Origin: Mesorhizobium shangrilense
GTDB taxonomy: Bacteria > Pseudomonadota > Alphaproteobacteria > Rhizobiales > Rhizobiaceae
Assembly (NCBI RefSeq): GCF_040537815.1
Contig: NZ_JBEWSZ010000001.1
Location: 3,348,001-3,412,000, forward strand
Reading direction: 5' to 3'
DNA: 64,000 nucleotides
Within the stretch, counting starts at the first letter, position 1, and each line of letters starts with the position of its first letter. Of this stretch, positions 49,244-58,330 are shown piece after piece. The position numbers and the translations under genes are program-made. The notes below the pieces were generated by a model. It was not told where the DNA came from. It did not search any database and saw nothing but the letters and a program-made list of their open reading frames with translations.

Positions 49244-50062
49244 CTATGGCTGATCCACGCTTTCCAGGAAACGGGCGAAGATCGGATTGAAGCGGTCCGG
49301 CGAATCCCAGAACGGCGCATGGCCGGACTTGTCGATCAGATGGGTCTTGCCTTCCCACAGGTTGGAAAACGTCACCCTCGCGACAAAATCGGTGTTGACG
49401 AAGGGCTCGTCGATGCCGTTGAGAACGGCGAGCGGCGGCGTCTTGCCGGCGACGATCTCGCGTTGGTTTCTGCCACTTCCGGCAGCAAACTTCTCGAACA
49501 TCAGGCGGCGCGCCCGACCGTCGGTTCGCGCCACCGTGTCGATGAGAAAGGGCTCGAACGGCTCGCCACAGGTGCTGCGCGCATAGGCCTCGACATCGGC
49601 GGCGTTGAAGATTTCCTGCCCGGCAAGGTGCATATGTGGGCTCGACTTGAAGCCGTTGCCGACTTCCTCCGGCGCCACGGGCGGCGTGCCGGTGATCATC
49701 AGGCCGAGCAACCCGGGAAAACGATCGATCATCTCAAGCCCGATATGGCCGCCGAGCGACCAGCCGAAGACAATGGCCTTGTCGACGCCGAGCAGTCCGA
49801 GCACTTCGGTCATGGCATCGGCATAACCTTCCATGCTGTAGGAGCGCTGCGGATCAAGCGCGTCGCCGGAGGCCCCGTGGCCAGGCAGATCGGGCGCGAT
49901 CATGTGGTAGCGCTCGCCCAGCGGACCCTCCAACTGGCTGCGGAAAACGGCACTGGAAGAGGAGTTGCCATGGACGAGCAGGACGGCAGTTCCACTTCCG
50001 CCAGTCTCTCGAACGGCGATCTTGCCGTGGCTGGTTTCAAGAATTTTCTGAGAAATCGCCAT
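49244..50062 (-). CDS. Alpha/beta hydrolase
   Basis: This 272-residue alpha/beta-hydrolase-fold enzyme has oxyanion-hole HGNSSSS, nucleophile elbow GWSLGG with Ser102, and catalytic His in SGHAPFWDSP. A cap of about 70 residues lies between. The sequence does not reveal whether the substrate is an ester or amide. GGAGCAGGAC precedes the ATG at 50062; the frame to 50179 is not supported. It is divergent from a branched-chain-type ABC importer, which suggests it processes an imported compound. Confidence 0.85.
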   Translation of the reverse strand: MAISQKILETSHGKIAVRETGGSGTAVLLVHGNSSSSAVFRSQLEGPLGERYHMIAPDLPGHGASGDALDPQRSYSMEGYADAMTEVLGLLGVDKAIVFGWSLGGHIGLEMIDRFPGLLGLMITGTPPVAPEEVGNGFKSSPHMHLAGQEIFNAADVEAYARSTCGEPFEPFLIDTVARTDGRARRLMFEKFAAGSGRNQREIVAGKTPPLAVLNGIDEPFVNTDFVARVTFSNLWEGKTHLIDKSGHAPFWDSPDRFNPIFARFLESVDQP

Positions 50063-50251
50063 GTCCTGCTCCGCCTCGAGTTGCCTTGTTTTCAAGCATT
50101 TGCGCAATAAATCGTCACTGCGGTCCGGTCCAGTCCGAGAATATTTTCCTACCCGCACACGCTGAAAATTCCTTTTCAAATAAGATCATTTGTGCGTAGA
50201 TTGTCAATTATCAAACTCCCGAAGAATGGGAGGCAAAGAGGGAACAAGACG

Positions 50252-51499
50252 ATGACACCGAAATCCACAGCGAACAGAATCCGCAATATTCTCATGAGCA
50301 CGGCCTTGATCGGCGCGTTCGCCACGACGAGCGCCTTCGCCGATGTCGTCAAGATCGGCCTGCTCGCGCCGCTCACCGGCCCCGCCGCCGCGGACGGACA
50401 GGAATTCCAGCGCGGCGTGCAGATGGCCATCGACGAGGCGAACGCGGCCGGCGGCGTTGCCGGAAACACGTTTGAACTGGTGGTCGGCGACGTCAAGGAT
50501 CAGTCCGCCGGCAATGTTACCAGCGCCGTCGAGCGCCTGCTTGGCGACCCGGGCGTGCATTTCATGCTGACCGGATACGCCAGCCTGACGAATTTCGAGA
50601 TCGACAACATGGCCGAGGCGGAAATGCCGTACATGCTTGCGGCAACCTCGCAGCAAACCAAAGACATCATCGCGCCGAGCCCAGACAAATACATGTGCTG
50701 CTGGTCACTGACACCTTCCTTCGACGCCTACAACACCGACGTGACCCTGTTCGTCGAGAAGCTTGCGGCCGACGGCAAGATCACCTTGCCGACCAAGAAG
50801 GTAGCCATCATCTCGTCGGACAATGCCTATTCGAAGACCATCTCGGAGGGCATGAAGAAAACCTTCAAGGAGAAGGGCTGGACCATCACCGTCGACGAGA
50901 TCGTACCGTTCGGCGAGGTGACCGACTGGCGTTCGATCCTTGCCAAGGTGCGCGAGAACGTGCCGGATGTGGTCATCAACACCGACTATCTGCCGGGCAA
51001 TTCCGCCTCCTTCCTGAACCAGTTCCTGGAGCAGCGGACCAAGAGCCTCGTCTTCCTGCAGTATGCGCCGAGCGTTCCGGAATTCGTCGAGCTCACCGGC
51101 AAGAAGTCGGACGGCGTCATCTACAATCTACTCGGCGGCGCACTGACCACGCCGAAGAACCCGCGTGCCGATGAGGTGGCGGCCAAGTTCAAGGCCAAGT
51201 ACGGCGTCGAGAGCGGCACCTATGGTGTCGGCCTCTACGAGATGACCAATGTCTATTTCGACGCGGTCAAGAAGGTCGGCGGCGCATCCGACCACGCGGC
51301 GATCATGAAGGCGCTGTCGGAAACCGACAAGCAGGTCGCCGAGGGACGGCTTAAATTCGATCCCGCCACCCACCTTGCCACGCAAGGCGACGACTACATT
51401 CCGATCACCTTCTTCCAGATCTGGGACGGCCAGCGCACCCTGATCTCCCCAGAGAAATACGCTACCGGCGCCTTCAAGCTCCAGCCCTGGATGAAATAA
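50252..51499 (+). CDS. Branched-chain-type ABC transporter substrate-binding protein
   Basis: This 415-residue periplasmic protein has a signal peptide (about residues 1-33, ending TTSAFA) and the Leu/Ile/Val-binding fold (VVKIGLLAPLTGPAAADGQE, then RGVQMAIDEANAAGGVAG). The family also includes urea, amide and aromatic-compound binders. It is the first gene of a complete five-gene importer. The next gene starts three bases after its stop. The ligand is unknown, but flanking hydrolase and deacylase genes suggest an ester- or amide-containing compound. Confidence 0.88.
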   Translation: MTPKSTANRIRNILMSTALIGAFATTSAFADVVKIGLLAPLTGPAAADGQEFQRGVQMAIDEANAAGGVAGNTFELVVGDVKDQSAGNVTSAVERLLGDPGVHFMLTGYASLTNFEIDNMAEAEMPYMLAATSQQTKDIIAPSPDKYMCCWSLTPSFDAYNTDVTLFVEKLAADGKITLPTKKVAIISSDNAYSKTISEGMKKTFKEKGWTITVDEIVPFGEVTDWRSILAKVRENVPDVVINTDYLPGNSASFLNQFLEQRTKSLVFLQYAPSVPEFVELTGKKSDGVIYNLLGGALTTPKNPRADEVAAKFKAKYGVESGTYGVGLYEMTNVYFDAVKKVGGASDHAAIMKALSETDKQVAEGRLKFDPATHLATQGDDYIPITFFQIWDGQRTLISPEKYATGAFKLQPWMK

Positions 51500-51502
51500 C
51501 TG

Positions 51503-52240
51503 ATGGCGCTTCTCGAGCTTGACGACGTCTCCAAGAGCTTCGGCTCGCTGAAGGCCGTCGACGGCGTGTCGTTCAAGGTCGAGGCCGGCGAGATCTTTGG
51601 CATCGCCGGCCCGAACGGCAGCGGCAAGAGCACGCTGTTCAACATCATCACCGGCATTCCGTTCGGCCCGGACCGGGGCCATATCCGGTTTGATGGAACA
51701 GCGATCAACGGCAAGCCGGGACACGCCATCGCCCGTCTTGGCCTGGCCCGCACATTTCAGCGCGAGACCAGCTTCGACGGATTGACGGTGTTCGAGAACG
51801 CGCTGATCGGCGCGAGCTATGGCAAGCAGGAAAAATCGGCCGCCGTGACCCGCGATGCGGCCGCCGAGGCGCTGGAGTTTGTCGGGCTGGGCTCCGCGTC
51901 GTTCGGACGTCTTGCCGGCGAGCTTTCCGTGTTCGAGCGAAAGTGCCTGATGCTCGCCACCGCGATCGCCATGCGGCCGCGCATGCTGTTGCTTGACGAG
52001 CCGGCTTCTAGCCTGACCAAGCCGGAGATCGAGACATCGATCGGCCTGATCCGCAGGACCGCGGAGCGCGGCATCACCATCCTGCTGATCGAGCATGTGC
52101 TGACCTTCTTGATGAGCCTGTCGCAGCATCTGCTGGTGCTCAACAATGGCGGCGTTCTGGCCGCCGGCGATCCTGCCAGCGTGATTGCCGACCCGCGCGT
52201 CATCGAAGCCTATCTGGGAACAAGGAGGGCGGCCGCGTGA
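51503..52240 (+). CDS. ABC transporter ATP-binding protein (LivG-like) with degenerate signature
   Basis: This 245-residue ATPase has an intact Walker A (GPNGSGKST), a good Walker B (MLLLDEPAS) and H-loop (LLIEHVL). The ABC signature, normally LSxGQ, reads LSVFERK, and the D-loop region is SSLTKPE. Because the signature of one subunit completes the ATP site of the other, the LivG-LivF dimer may have one weakened site. The gene overlaps livF-like by four bases (GTGA). The ATG is close to the binding-protein stop with only a weak ribosome site. Confidence 0.88.
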   Translation: MALLELDDVSKSFGSLKAVDGVSFKVEAGEIFGIAGPNGSGKSTLFNIITGIPFGPDRGHIRFDGTAINGKPGHAIARLGLARTFQRETSFDGLTVFENALIGASYGKQEKSAAVTRDAAAEALEFVGLGSASFGRLAGELSVFERKCLMLATAIAMRPRMLLLDEPASSLTKPEIETSIGLIRRTAERGITILLIEHVLTFLMSLSQHLLVLNNGGVLAAGDPASVIADPRVIEAYLGTRRAAA

Positions 52241-52950
52241 ACCCCGTCCTCACCGTTGAAGGCGTCACCGCCGGCTACGGCCGCGTCACCGTCCTGCACG
52301 AGATTTCACTGGAGGCCGGCCGCTTCGGCAATGTCGGCCTTTTCGGTCCGAACGGCCATGGCAAGACCACGCTGCTGCGCGCCATTTCCGGGCTGCTGCA
52401 GCCGAAGAGCGGGCGCATCCTGTTCGACGGACAGGATATTGTCGGCCACAGTGCAAGGGCCATCGTCGGCACCGGCCTGATCCATGTGCCGCAAGGCAAC
52501 CGGCTGTTTCCCGATCTCTCCATCGCCGACTGCATGGCGCTTGGCGCCTATTCATCGCGCGCCCGCCCGCATGAGGTGGAGAACCGCGAAAAGGTGGTCA
52601 AGCTGTTCCCCAAGCTGGCGCAGCGCTGGCGCCAACGCGTGCGTACGCTGTCGGGCGGGGAACGACAGATGGTGTCGATCGGCACGGCGCTGATGAGCCA
52701 TCCGCGGCTGCTGATCCTCGACGAGCCGACATTGGGGCTGGCGCCCAAGATCAAAGACGAACTTTGCGCATCCGTCATGGACATTTCGCGCGGCGGCGTA
52801 CCGCTCATCGTCGTCGAGCAGGACATCGAATTCCTGCTGGAACTGACGCAACAACTCTACCTCGTCAATCACGGCGCGGTGGCGACCGAGATCAAGCCGG
52901 GTGAAAGCCTCGACCACGGCGAGATAATGTCGATGTATTTTGGCCATTAG
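52237..52950 (+). CDS. ABC transporter ATP-binding protein (LivF-like)
   Basis: This 237-residue ATPase has Walker A GPNGHGKTT, the canonical signature LSGGERQM, Walker B LLILDEPTLGLAP, and an H-loop position with Gln (IVVEQDIEF) as usual in LivF proteins. It begins at a GTG overlapping the preceding stop, with AAGGAGG upstream. It pairs with the LivG-like subunit of the importer and precedes the permease genes by nine bases. Confidence 0.9.
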   Translation: MNPVLTVEGVTAGYGRVTVLHEISLEAGRFGNVGLFGPNGHGKTTLLRAISGLLQPKSGRILFDGQDIVGHSARAIVGTGLIHVPQGNRLFPDLSIADCMALGAYSSRARPHEVENREKVVKLFPKLAQRWRQRVRTLSGGERQMVSIGTALMSHPRLLILDEPTLGLAPKIKDELCASVMDISRGGVPLIVVEQDIEFLLELTQQLYLVNHGAVATEIKPGESLDHGEIMSMYFGH

Positions 52951-52959
52951 GACCCGAAC

Positions 52960-53835
52960 ATGAGCGCATTGGCGGAAATCCTGTTCGGCGGCCTCTTCCA
53001 GGGTTCGCTCTATGCCATGATGGCGGTGGGGCTGGCTCTGGTCTGGACGACGATCGGCGTCTTCAATTTCAGCCATGGCGTGTTCATGATGCTGGGCGCC
53101 TACATTGCCTGGCAGTTGGTCGAACTCGGCCTGCCGGCAGCGGTCGCCTTCCCGATCGCCGTCATCGTCATGGCGGGCGTCGGATGGATACTGCAGGCAA
53201 GCGTCGTGCGCCCGCTGATCGGCCGACCCAACATCGTGCTGGTCGTCGTCATCACAACGCTCGCAGCCGGCTCCTTGATCGAGAACGGCGCCCTGACGCT
53301 CTGGGGCCCGCGCTCGAAGCAGATCCCGGCACTGATCGAGGGCAACACCACGATCGGCGGCGTCGGCGTCTCCCTGCATCAGATCGCCATCATCGTCATC
53401 ACGCCACTGATCCTTGCCGCGCTGTGGATGTTCCTCAACCGCACGCGGCTGGGGCTGGCGCTGCGCGCCGTGGCACAGAACGAGGATGCTAGCCACCTTG
53501 TCGGCCTGAACGTCACCGCGCTCTACGGGCTCGCCTTCGCCATCGCTGCTTCGCTCGCCGGTCTCGCCGGCATCTTCATGGGCGGCTATCGCTTCATGTC
53601 GCCGGTGATGGGTGCGGATCCGCTGCTCAAGGCGCTCATCGTCGTCGTCTTCGGCGGCATATCGAGCATATCGGGGCCGATCTTCGCCGCCTATCTGATC
53701 GGCTTCTTCGAGGCCGCCTGCAGTTACTATTTCGGCCTGTACTGGACGCCAGCGCTGCTGTTCGGCGTGCTGATCCTGACCCTGATGGTGCGCCCCGAGG
53801 GTATTTTTGCCAGCCGTTCCCGAGGCCTCGCATGA
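52960..53835 (+). CDS. ABC transporter permease (LivH-like)
   Basis: This 291-residue inner-membrane permease has about eight hydrophobic helices. It opens LFGGLFQGSLYAMMAVGLAL and carries the family loop LRAVAQNEDASHLVGLNV and AYLIGFFEAACSYYFG. It forms the channel with the LivM-like partner, whose ATG overlaps its stop by four bases. This supports one coupled operon. Confidence 0.9.
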   Translation: MSALAEILFGGLFQGSLYAMMAVGLALVWTTIGVFNFSHGVFMMLGAYIAWQLVELGLPAAVAFPIAVIVMAGVGWILQASVVRPLIGRPNIVLVVVITTLAAGSLIENGALTLWGPRSKQIPALIEGNTTIGGVGVSLHQIAIIVITPLILAALWMFLNRTRLGLALRAVAQNEDASHLVGLNVTALYGLAFAIAASLAGLAGIFMGGYRFMSPVMGADPLLKALIVVVFGGISSISGPIFAAYLIGFFEAACSYYFGLYWTPALLFGVLILTLMVRPEGIFASRSRGLA

Positions 53836-54866
53836 CCGACACAGCAACGCTCATCGCACCACGCAGCACAGGGGCGGCACCCCCTGTCGCGCCAGGCCGC
53901 ACGCCGTGGAAGCACGAAGCCGCGGGCTTCGTGCTCGGCTTTGCCTGTCTGGCGCTGCTGCCGCTGATTTTCGGCGACACCTATGCACGCCATGTCCTGA
54001 TCATGGTCTTCATCTACGCGGTCGTCGCCTCGAACTGGGATCTCAGCCTCGGCTATGGCGGCGTCTTCAATTTCGGCCACCTCGCGCTGTTCGGCATCGG
54101 CGTCTATGCCTACAGCCTGCTGACCAAGCTGGCCGAACTCGACCCGTGGATCGCGCTTTTTGCCAGCGGCGTGATCGCCACGCTGGCGGCGATCCTGGTG
54201 ACCATCCCGATCCTGCGGCTGAAGGGCATCTACATCATCCTGGTCACCTTCGGCTTCGCGCAACTGGTCATGCAGGTGATCATCAGCCAGTCCGATATCA
54301 CCGGCGGCACGCAAGGTCTGGTGCGCATTCCCGGCCTCTATCTGTTCGACCACAACATGGTCCGCGACGGCAAGTTCGCCTATTTCTACATCGCCTTGGC
54401 GCTGCTGGTGGCCAGCACCCTGTTCCTGCGCGTCTTCGTGCGCTCACGCACCGGGGCCAGCGTCGTCGCTTTGCGCGACAATGAAGAATATGCGATCAGC
54501 CGCGGTGTTTCGATCGTGCGCCAGCGCATGCTCACGCTTGCCGCGAGCGCCTTCTTCACCGGCATGGCCGGCGCCTTCTATGCCGCCTACCAGCGCAACG
54601 CCTCGGTCGATGTCTTCGGCATGAGTCTCGCGACCATCATCCTGTCAATGGTGCTGCTTGGCGGCACCGGCACCATCTATGGCGCCATCATCGCATCCTT
54701 CGTGCTGACGATCTTCGCCGAATGGATGGCCGACTTCGGGGCTTGGCGCCCGATGATCACGGCGGTGCTGATCATCGGCGTCATGCTGGCCTACCCAAGC
54801 GGGCTTGCCGGCATGATCAAGGCAGCATGGGGTGGTGTCGCCGGCCGCCTCAAGCGCCCGGCCTGA
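53832..54866 (+). CDS. ABC transporter permease (LivM-like)
   Basis: This 344-residue permease has a cytoplasmic Pro-rich N-terminus and about nine hydrophobic helices. Family blocks are NWDLSLGYGGVFNFGHLALF, GGTQGLVRIPGLYLFD and VVALRDNEEYAISRGVSI. It completes the importer. The gene is followed by a composite intergenic repeat and by the convergent M20 deacylase gene. Confidence 0.9.
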   Translation: MTDTATLIAPRSTGAAPPVAPGRTPWKHEAAGFVLGFACLALLPLIFGDTYARHVLIMVFIYAVVASNWDLSLGYGGVFNFGHLALFGIGVYAYSLLTKLAELDPWIALFASGVIATLAAILVTIPILRLKGIYIILVTFGFAQLVMQVIISQSDITGGTQGLVRIPGLYLFDHNMVRDGKFAYFYIALALLVASTLFLRVFVRSRTGASVVALRDNEEYAISRGVSIVRQRMLTLAASAFFTGMAGAFYAAYQRNASVDVFGMSLATIILSMVLLGGTGTIYGAIIASFVLTIFAEWMADFGAWRPMITAVLIIGVMLAYPSGLAGMIKAAWGGVAGRLKRPA

Positions 54867-54891
54867 CCGTTTCGGAATTGCGGTGCCGCGT

Positions 54892-54995
54892 TAGAGCGGC
54901 TCATCGTTTCACGGAAACACCGAACCGCTCTAACTCTCTGTTTTGACACAATTTCGGACGGAAACCGTTTTCACACTTTTCCTGAAATTGCTCTA
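54892..54995. repeat. Composite Mesorhizobium-type intergenic repeat
   Basis: This 104-base non-coding element is bounded by TAGAGC and GCTCTA. It has two foldable halves. AGAGCGG/CCGCTCT closes the first (54893-54931). CAATTTCGGA against TCCTGAAATTG closes the second. Similar elements are common between genes in Mesorhizobium genomes. Its right end supplies the TAG stop codon of the M20 gene on the minus strand. Confidence 0.8.
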
Positions 54996-56309
54996 GCGGA
55001 TGCCGCACCAGTCGATGACCGAAGCCGCGATCACCTTGGCGGTCTCGACGACCGACTCGACTTCGACATATTCGTTGGCGCCATGGAAACCATCGCCCGA
55101 CGGGCCGAAGATGACGCCATCGACACCGGCACCGGCATAGTGCGCGGCGTCGCACACGGCGACGAAGCCACGCGCCTGCGGCGCCTTGCCGATCATCGCC
55201 TTGCGCTTCATCAGCGATGTCACCAGCGGGTGATCGACCGGGGTGTTCATCGGAGGAAAATGCAGCCCGCCGAGTTCCCACTGGATGATTGGTGGATTGT
55301 CCCGCAGCCACGCATCGGTCTGCGCGAAATGATGCACGAAGTTCTCGAACTCACGGCGATAGTCGGCGGAATTCTCGTCCGGCAGGAATTTCATGTCGAG
55401 ATCGAGCACCGCGACATCCGGAATGATGGCCGGGTTGGTCATGACCGTCGGCAGGCCGTGCGCGCCAAGGCCGGTGCCGCCATGCATGACGCCGATGTTG
55501 ATCGTGTTCATACCGAGCGGCAGCAGCGGGTGGGATCTCGCCCGCGTCCGGTCGAGCTCATACTGACGCACGGCGGCAATGAACCGGGCGGCGATCTCGA
55601 TCGCGTTGACGCCCGGCTTCAGCCGGTCCTTGTCGTGCCGCTGCGGATAGATCTCGTTGTAGCGCAGCGCCGAATGCGCGTTGCGGCCACGGATCGTCAC
55701 CCGCGCCCATTCGAGCCCGCCTTCGACCGGCAGGACATCGCCCCAGGTCGGTTCGGCGACAAGCACCGCCTTGGCGAGCTTGCCTTTCTTCACAGCGTCC
55801 ATCGCACCGAAGCCCCCGGCCTCTTCGTCGACAACGGAATGAATTGCCAATCGGCCTTGCAGGTCGATGCCGGCCTTCCTGATCGCATGCGCGGCCGCGA
55901 TGCAGGCGGCGACGCCGCCCTTCATGTCGACGGCACCCCGGCCATGGAGGCGGCCATCCGTGATCTCGCCGCCGAACGGATCGACGGACCAGTCCTTCAT
56001 CTCGCCGACGGGCACGACATCGATGTGCCCGCACAGGATCAGGCTGCGATCCTCGTCGCCCGCCCATTCGCCGACCAGGTTGGGTCGGCCGGGCAACGCA
56101 TCCCACTGCTGCGTCTTGAAGCCATCCCGCTTGAGGATCGGCTCAAGCAGCGCCTGGACGTCCGCCTCGCGGTTGATCGCGGGATTGGGTTCGAATTTGG
56201 GATTGACGGAGGGGATGCGGACCATGTCGCGGGCAAGCCCGATCAGCCAGTCGCGATCAACATCGATTTGCGCCTGCACGGCGCTGATGATGGCTTGAGT
56301 ATCCGGCAT
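54993..56309 (-). CDS. M20-family deacylase/peptidase (ArgE/DapE type)
   Basis: This 438-residue metallohydrolase uses two metal ions. Ligand blocks are ILCGHIDVVP, GRGAVDMKGG and SVVDEEAGG with the general-base Glu. A dimerisation/lid domain starts after WARVTIRGRNAHSALR. Such enzymes cleave N-acyl amino acids or related amides. AGGGGAAA precedes the ATG at 56309. The gene lies 51 bases downstream of an RpiR regulator on the same strand and convergent with the ABC importer. The stop TAG is the first triplet of the adjacent repeat, so the native C-terminus may have been altered. Confidence 0.85.
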   Translation of the reverse strand: MPDTQAIISAVQAQIDVDRDWLIGLARDMVRIPSVNPKFEPNPAINREADVQALLEPILKRDGFKTQQWDALPGRPNLVGEWAGDEDRSLILCGHIDVVPVGEMKDWSVDPFGGEITDGRLHGRGAVDMKGGVAACIAAAHAIRKAGIDLQGRLAIHSVVDEEAGGFGAMDAVKKGKLAKAVLVAEPTWGDVLPVEGGLEWARVTIRGRNAHSALRYNEIYPQRHDKDRLKPGVNAIEIAARFIAAVRQYELDRTRARSHPLLPLGMNTINIGVMHGGTGLGAHGLPTVMTNPAIIPDVAVLDLDMKFLPDENSADYRREFENFVHHFAQTDAWLRDNPPIIQWELGGLHFPPMNTPVDHPLVTSLMKRKAMIGKAPQARGFVAVCDAAHYAGAGVDGVIFGPSGDGFHGANEYVEVESVVETAKVIAASVIDWCGIR

Positions 56310-56360
56310 TCTGTTTCCCCTGCTATGCGATGACGGCGGTGGGCGCGACGCCAACCGGCG

Positions 56361-57290
56361 TCATTTCTTCCCAGCCCTGGACTTGCCGACCGGCTTGGGC
56401 GGCCGGGCGGCATCCGTTGGCGACGTTTCGGCGGCATCGAGCGTGACCGCGTTGGCGCTGCGGATATTCTCGATATCCTCGATCCGCTTGCGCACCCCGG
56501 CGCCATGATCTTCCAGCGCATGGGCAAATACCGTTTCCATCTGGGCAACGGCGGTTGCCAGCGTGTCGAACGGCGAGTTGGCGTCGATCGCCGCGACCAG
56601 GGTCAGGTCGGCAATCTCGGCGATCGGCGACAACCATATATCGGTGAACAGCAATATGGAGACGCCACGTTCGTGCGCCTGCTGCGCAAAGCGCACGACA
56701 TCCGCCTGATAGCGCCGGTAGTCGAAGACGACGAGAAGATCGCGCTTGCCAAGATCGATCAACAGGTCGAAATCGGCAGGGCTCAGCGAGCCGATGTCGC
56801 GCACGCCCGAGCGGAACTGAAGCAAATAGCCGGCAAGCATGGATGCGATATGCCGGCTGAAGCGGCCGCCCAGAAGCACGACCTGGCCCTTGGTATCGAG
56901 CAGCATGTTGACCGCGCGCGTATAGGCCTGCAGCGGCACGGCCGTGCGCGTGCGTTCCAGACTGTCGGAAACCGAGTGGAAATAGGCAAGTGCGGTGCCC
57001 TCGCTGGAGCCGCCGGGTCGCTTGGCCTCCATCATCAGCAGCGGCGAGTGCAGCCTGGATTCCACTTCCGTGAGCAGCTTTGTCTGGAAGTCGGCAAAGC
57101 CGGCATAGCCAAGCTTGATCATCAGGCGCATAACGGTCGGGTCGCTGACACCCGCGCGTCGCGCAAGGCGGGTCGCCGTTCCCAGCCCCGACATGGGGTA
57201 GTCGGCAAGCAGGGCCTGAACGATCTTGGCTTCCGCTGAAGTGAACGCCAAGGTCGTGTTGGCCAGTTCTTCGCGGATCGACATGGTCAT
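56361..57290 (-). CDS. MurR/RpiR-family transcriptional regulator
   Basis: This 309-residue regulator has an N-terminal RpiR-type HTH (residues 18-75, TATRLARRAGVSDPTVMRLMIKLGY given in part as VSDPTVMRLMIKLGY). A SIS sugar-binding domain (about 125-255) starts with VVLLGGRFSRHIASMLA. A Pro/Lys-rich tail follows. SIS domains usually bind phosphosugars, but members next to amide-uptake genes exist. It is upstream of the M20 gene on the same strand and is the best candidate to control the hydrolase-ABC-M20 cluster. AGAGGCG precedes the ATG. Confidence 0.88.
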   Translation of the reverse strand: MTMSIREELANTTLAFTSAEAKIVQALLADYPMSGLGTATRLARRAGVSDPTVMRLMIKLGYAGFADFQTKLLTEVESRLHSPLLMMEAKRPGGSSEGTALAYFHSVSDSLERTRTAVPLQAYTRAVNMLLDTKGQVVLLGGRFSRHIASMLAGYLLQFRSGVRDIGSLSPADFDLLIDLGKRDLLVVFDYRRYQADVVRFAQQAHERGVSILLFTDIWLSPIAEIADLTLVAAIDANSPFDTLATAVAQMETVFAHALEDHGAGVRKRIEDIENIRSANAVTLDAAETSPTDAARPPKPVGKSRAGKK

Positions 57291-57316
57291 CGCCTCTCGC
57301 TGACGGAAAGATGGTT

Positions 57317-57344
57317 ACCTTACAATTTTGCAGAATATTGTCAA
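57317..57344 (-). promoter_or_regulatory. Candidate promoter/operator of the RpiR gene
   Basis: On the minus strand, TTGACA (57344-57339) lies 16 bases before TAAGGT, a poor -10. The spacer contains ACAAT-n10-ATTGT (57322-57341), which could be an autoregulatory operator. The surrounding stretch is distinctly AT-rich. Confidence 0.3.
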
Positions 57345-57549
57345 ATTTGGAAATTATCTTACAGAACCATCCGCTGGCTCCCGGCAAGATTTCCGTGACA
57401 AAGTCGGCCATGGCCTTCGAGACGAACCGGGCCATACCCACAACTGAGCCGTCACACCCGGATGCTCATTCGCCGACGAAGGTCGACGTGGAATCCCCAA
57501 TTGGTTTCTGTTACCGTTAACACTTCAAGGAGCCGAGGGACGCGAGACG

Positions 57550-57669
57550 ATGAAGCGCAACGAGACGGAAGACGATGGAACGCAACCCTTTGGCATGGGC
57601 TACATAGTCTTCTTGCTGGTGATGGGCGCGCTGCTGGTAGGCACGATTTATCTTGAGCTCTGGGTCTAG
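57550..57669 (+). CDS. 39-residue single-helix membrane protein
   Basis: A short gene outside usual length cut-offs encodes a charged N-terminus (MKRNETEDDGTQPF) and one strongly hydrophobic helix (residues 17-35, GYIVFLLVMGALLVGTIYL). It ends with ELWV. AAGGAG lies 20 bases upstream and GAGGGAC is closer, so translation is plausible. It is between the RpiR gene and tRNA-Thr, with no obvious partner. I recognise no family; the composition is that of a real small membrane protein rather than a chance frame. Confidence 0.6.
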   Translation: MKRNETEDDGTQPFGMGYIVFLLVMGALLVGTIYLELWV

Positions 57670-57765
57670 AGCACCGGCGATTGGCACCCGAAGACGTGGC
57701 TCTTCGGCGATGCGAGAGGCGATGAAAGGGCACAACGTCCGGCGATAATGTTAGTCGTTGGAGAA

Positions 57766-57840
<75 letters not shown>

Positions 57841-58008
57841 CGATGGCGGGGCTTCTGCCATATCGAACCGACAAGCGCAAGCCAGGAACAAGCCCAAAAG
57901 CAACAGCTGTGGGAAAGCATGGGCCAACTGGTTTTGCGGACATGGCCGCGCCACAATGTTGACTATGCCTGAATAGTGCGCCGGCTGATCGCCGGCCGGG
58001 ACGAAACG

Positions 58009-58185
58009 ATGGACGACAAGACAAATCCAGCAAAAAAGGGCGGCACCGACCGCAAGGGCCGGTTGGCCGAGCAATTGCGGGCAAACCTGCAGAAGCGCAA
58101 GGCGCAGTTGCGCTCGCGGCGCACCGGCGAGGCCGACCAGCGGCCGGACGGGCTTGGCGCATCAAAGGAATTGCAAAAAGATTAA
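58009..58185 (+). CDS. Small basic hypothetical protein upstream of murA
   Basis: This 58-residue, very Lys/Arg-rich hydrophilic protein has the central segment GRLAEQLRANLQKRKAQLRS, probably one amphipathic helix. It has no membrane segment and no family that I can name. The ATG at 58009 has GGGACGAAACG before it and is preferred to the earlier frame start at 57976. It sits 145 bases before murA on the same strand. Its charge suggests nucleic-acid or ribosome contact, which is inference only. Confidence 0.6.
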   Translation: MDDKTNPAKKGGTDRKGRLAEQLRANLQKRKAQLRSRRTGEADQRPDGLGASKELQKD

Positions 58186-58330
58186 CTCAAATCAGCCACT
58201 CTTGGTGCGGACGCCAGGAAATCCTATTTCTTGAACCAGACGGTTTCTTGAACCAGACTGGCCAATGGTCTAGACGGGCCGACACTCAAACGATTGAAAC
58301 CGGCTTTTTCGGCCGAGGGGACATTCTTCC

